From: Lanius collurio
Taxonomy: Eukaryota > Chordata > Aves > Passeriformes > Laniidae
Length of the DNA stretch: 64,000 bases
NCBI GenBank assembly: GCA_020086605.1
Contig: JACBWW010000007.1
Coordinates: 22,004,472-22,068,471, forward strand
Direction: 5' to 3'
This document shows, piece by piece, positions 62,237 to 64,000 of the stretch. How positions within the stretch are numbered: position 1 is the stretch's first letter; each line of letters begins with the position of its first letter. A model generated the notes under the pieces. It worked only from the letters and a program-made list of their open reading frames with translations. It ran no database searches and had not been told where the DNA came from. The position numbers were made by a program, and so were the translations under genes.

Positions 62237-64000
62237 GCCCGTATGCCTTACACATGTACTCTTACACAGGGAAATGTACATTTAAAAGACAAATATATAC
62301 CCCTAATTATTAATCTCAGATATACGCCTCTTGCTGCCTATCTTGTTTGGTGTATCACGTAATTGATGCAATTGTCTTAACTGGATATTTTAGGGGTTTT
62401 GTTATGGGAAGAAAAAAAAACCCAAACTGTTCTGATTTTATTCTTACATGTTTCATGTTTCTTATTTTCTCTAAGTATTTTTTCCTGTAAAATATTAATT
62501 CTGGTTCTGCAGATGTGTCCTCAAATTTGAACTGTTTTCCCACAAATGAAAAATATGTATACTTCTATTTCAGAGTTGAGTGTGCCAAAATAGGTTCCAG
62601 CTGAAATAATGTATCACCTGTGCTCTAGAACTTCTTTGGTTTGGTTCCTGCATAAGAAAGGGCAATCAAAGCTGGGGGTTTACTGCAGCTTTTTAATTCC
62701 TGTATAGACAGTGGAATGAGAGTCAGGTGCTTCTAAAGGACTGCACATAAATTTGTTTGCTTCCTTGAATACCAAAACTGTTAAACTTTCACTATGACTA
62801 GATTCAATCTCTTTATATTTTTTTGCTTCTTGTTTGTATAACTGTACCAGTTTGATTCCTGCTGGGAAATAACTATAGGTATTTTTTTGTCATTTTACCA
62901 TGTCCTAATCTCTATAGGCATTTTTACCTCTTTTTATGATAACAGTTCCTGCATGCACTTTTGTCTGTGCTGGGTTTTATGGAACAAACTGCTGGTTGAA
63001 ACATGCACAGCAACATTCCCATACAGTGTTAATTTATATGTAATATATTTTTCGTAAGCATTCCACAGATTAATTTGCACATTGCACCTTATGACTTTAA
63101 GATGTTAGATTTAAATTTGCCCTTCATATTTCTCGTCTACTTTTCATTGGTCACATATCTGGAAGAAAGAACTGTAGCACAAAGTAAATAGCAATAGCAA
63201 CAGCAGCAGCCGCAGCAATGCAATTTTACTGTCCATGCCTATGGTAATATATAAGATTGACACAGATGTGCTACTTGCAAAGTGCCAGCAACTGGCACTT
63301 CTTTTCTTGTTGACTAAAAGTGAACGAAAAAGAAATGGAACAGATTATTTCTGTGACACACCACTTACTTCATAGATATTTCAGCAAATGTAAGGGCACA
63401 TTCCGTAGCTGAATATATTTTACCCTTGGATACATTCAATTTGTATTCATTTTGGAATTTACTCTGTTAATTAGAGAAGGTTATAAGATTAATAAGTAGT
63501 CATTACTAATATATGCAATAGAATACAAGCTTTAGTTCGGATGTTTTATCCCAAAGAGGAGTTAGAGATTAGTTCATACAAATCATAGTGAGCAGTATGT
63601 CCTATCTTTCAAAGTTGATCTTTATGTTGCTTTGTAATCTCTGAATCATTTCTAAAATCCCTGCTAGAAAAGCCAACAAAAACCCAGCAAATCATACCCT
63701 ACCAACATAAAATGATACATTGCAATTTCATTGAAGAGTTGATTTTCAAGGAATTCCTAGTAGATGTATAATGATAGATAGCTTGGAAACACACAGAGAA
63801 TACTATAGTCTGTGAAATTACTCTTATTTGTTAAGAAAGTTTAGTGTTAACTCCAGTTACACAGTTTTCTCCAGTTTTCAGGGTATTAGACTGACCCTTG
63901 GCATGTGTTCCAACCCCAGCCTATACCGCGTTTGAGATTCATGATGATGACAATGACCCAGAAGGGCAAGGTGGTCTCTGTAGGTCAGTAAGATCAACAT
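62237..64000. other. Downstream flank to window end, no identified gene
   Basis: AT-rich sequence without a recognised gene. A short AGC-rich trinucleotide stretch (AGCAACAGCAGCAGCCGCAGC) lies near 63195-63216. The last 80 bases contain a short protein-like reading (FEIHDDDNDPEG) after CCCCAG at about 63917, but it runs out of the window too soon to judge. Confidence 0.4.

Noticed and set aside
44201..64000. PNPLA4, the gene expected after STS in mammals
   Set aside because: No GASAGS or other patatin motif seen on either strand; the gene, if nearby, lies outside the window.
1..64000. CRISPR array, phage, plasmid or bacterial operon
   Set aside because: No regular spacer-repeat arrays, no dense coding, and clear vertebrate introns and retroposons.

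Overview
The window looks like nuclear DNA of a songbird (passerine). It is AT-rich and gene-poor, with long introns, GT-AG splice sites, several CR1 LINE remnants, a solo endogenous-retroviral LTR, and a SINE with a tRNA-Ile-like head and a CR1-like tail. That SINE structure matches TguSINE1 of songbirds. I see no bacterial-style operon, CRISPR array, rRNA or intact tRNA.

The one gene I can identify is steroid sulfatase (STS, arylsulfatase C) on the + strand. Only its 3' half is here: four coding exons at 5071-5208, 14146-14305, 16873-16994 and 42848-43230. They join in phase with no stop and encode about the last 266 residues. The exons carry the active-site Asp-Gln pair and Lys (human D342, Q343, K368), the conserved sulfatase core and the Cys-rich carboxyl end. 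The exons for the amino half, with the formylglycine site and membrane hairpin, must lie before position 1. A probable 3' UTR runs to a tandem AATAAATAAA near 44171.

Layout: 1-5070 is intron; 5071-16994 holds three exons; 16995-42847 is one intron of about 25.9 kb with a 619-bp solo LTR at 25739-26357; 42848 to about 44200 is the last exon; about 44200-64000 is downstream flank with TguSINE1 (47566-47730), CR1 copies (52262-52920 and 61961-62236) and low-complexity DNA. No second gene could be identified. A few stretches with good splice signals or a signal-peptide-like reading frame are reported as candidates only.

I found no convincing undescribed system. The best follow-ups are the candidate exons at 55282-55407 (minus) and 58941-59129 (plus), the octamer cluster at 33361-33476, the long A/C-only tract at 35527-35780, and two near-perfect DNA hairpins.
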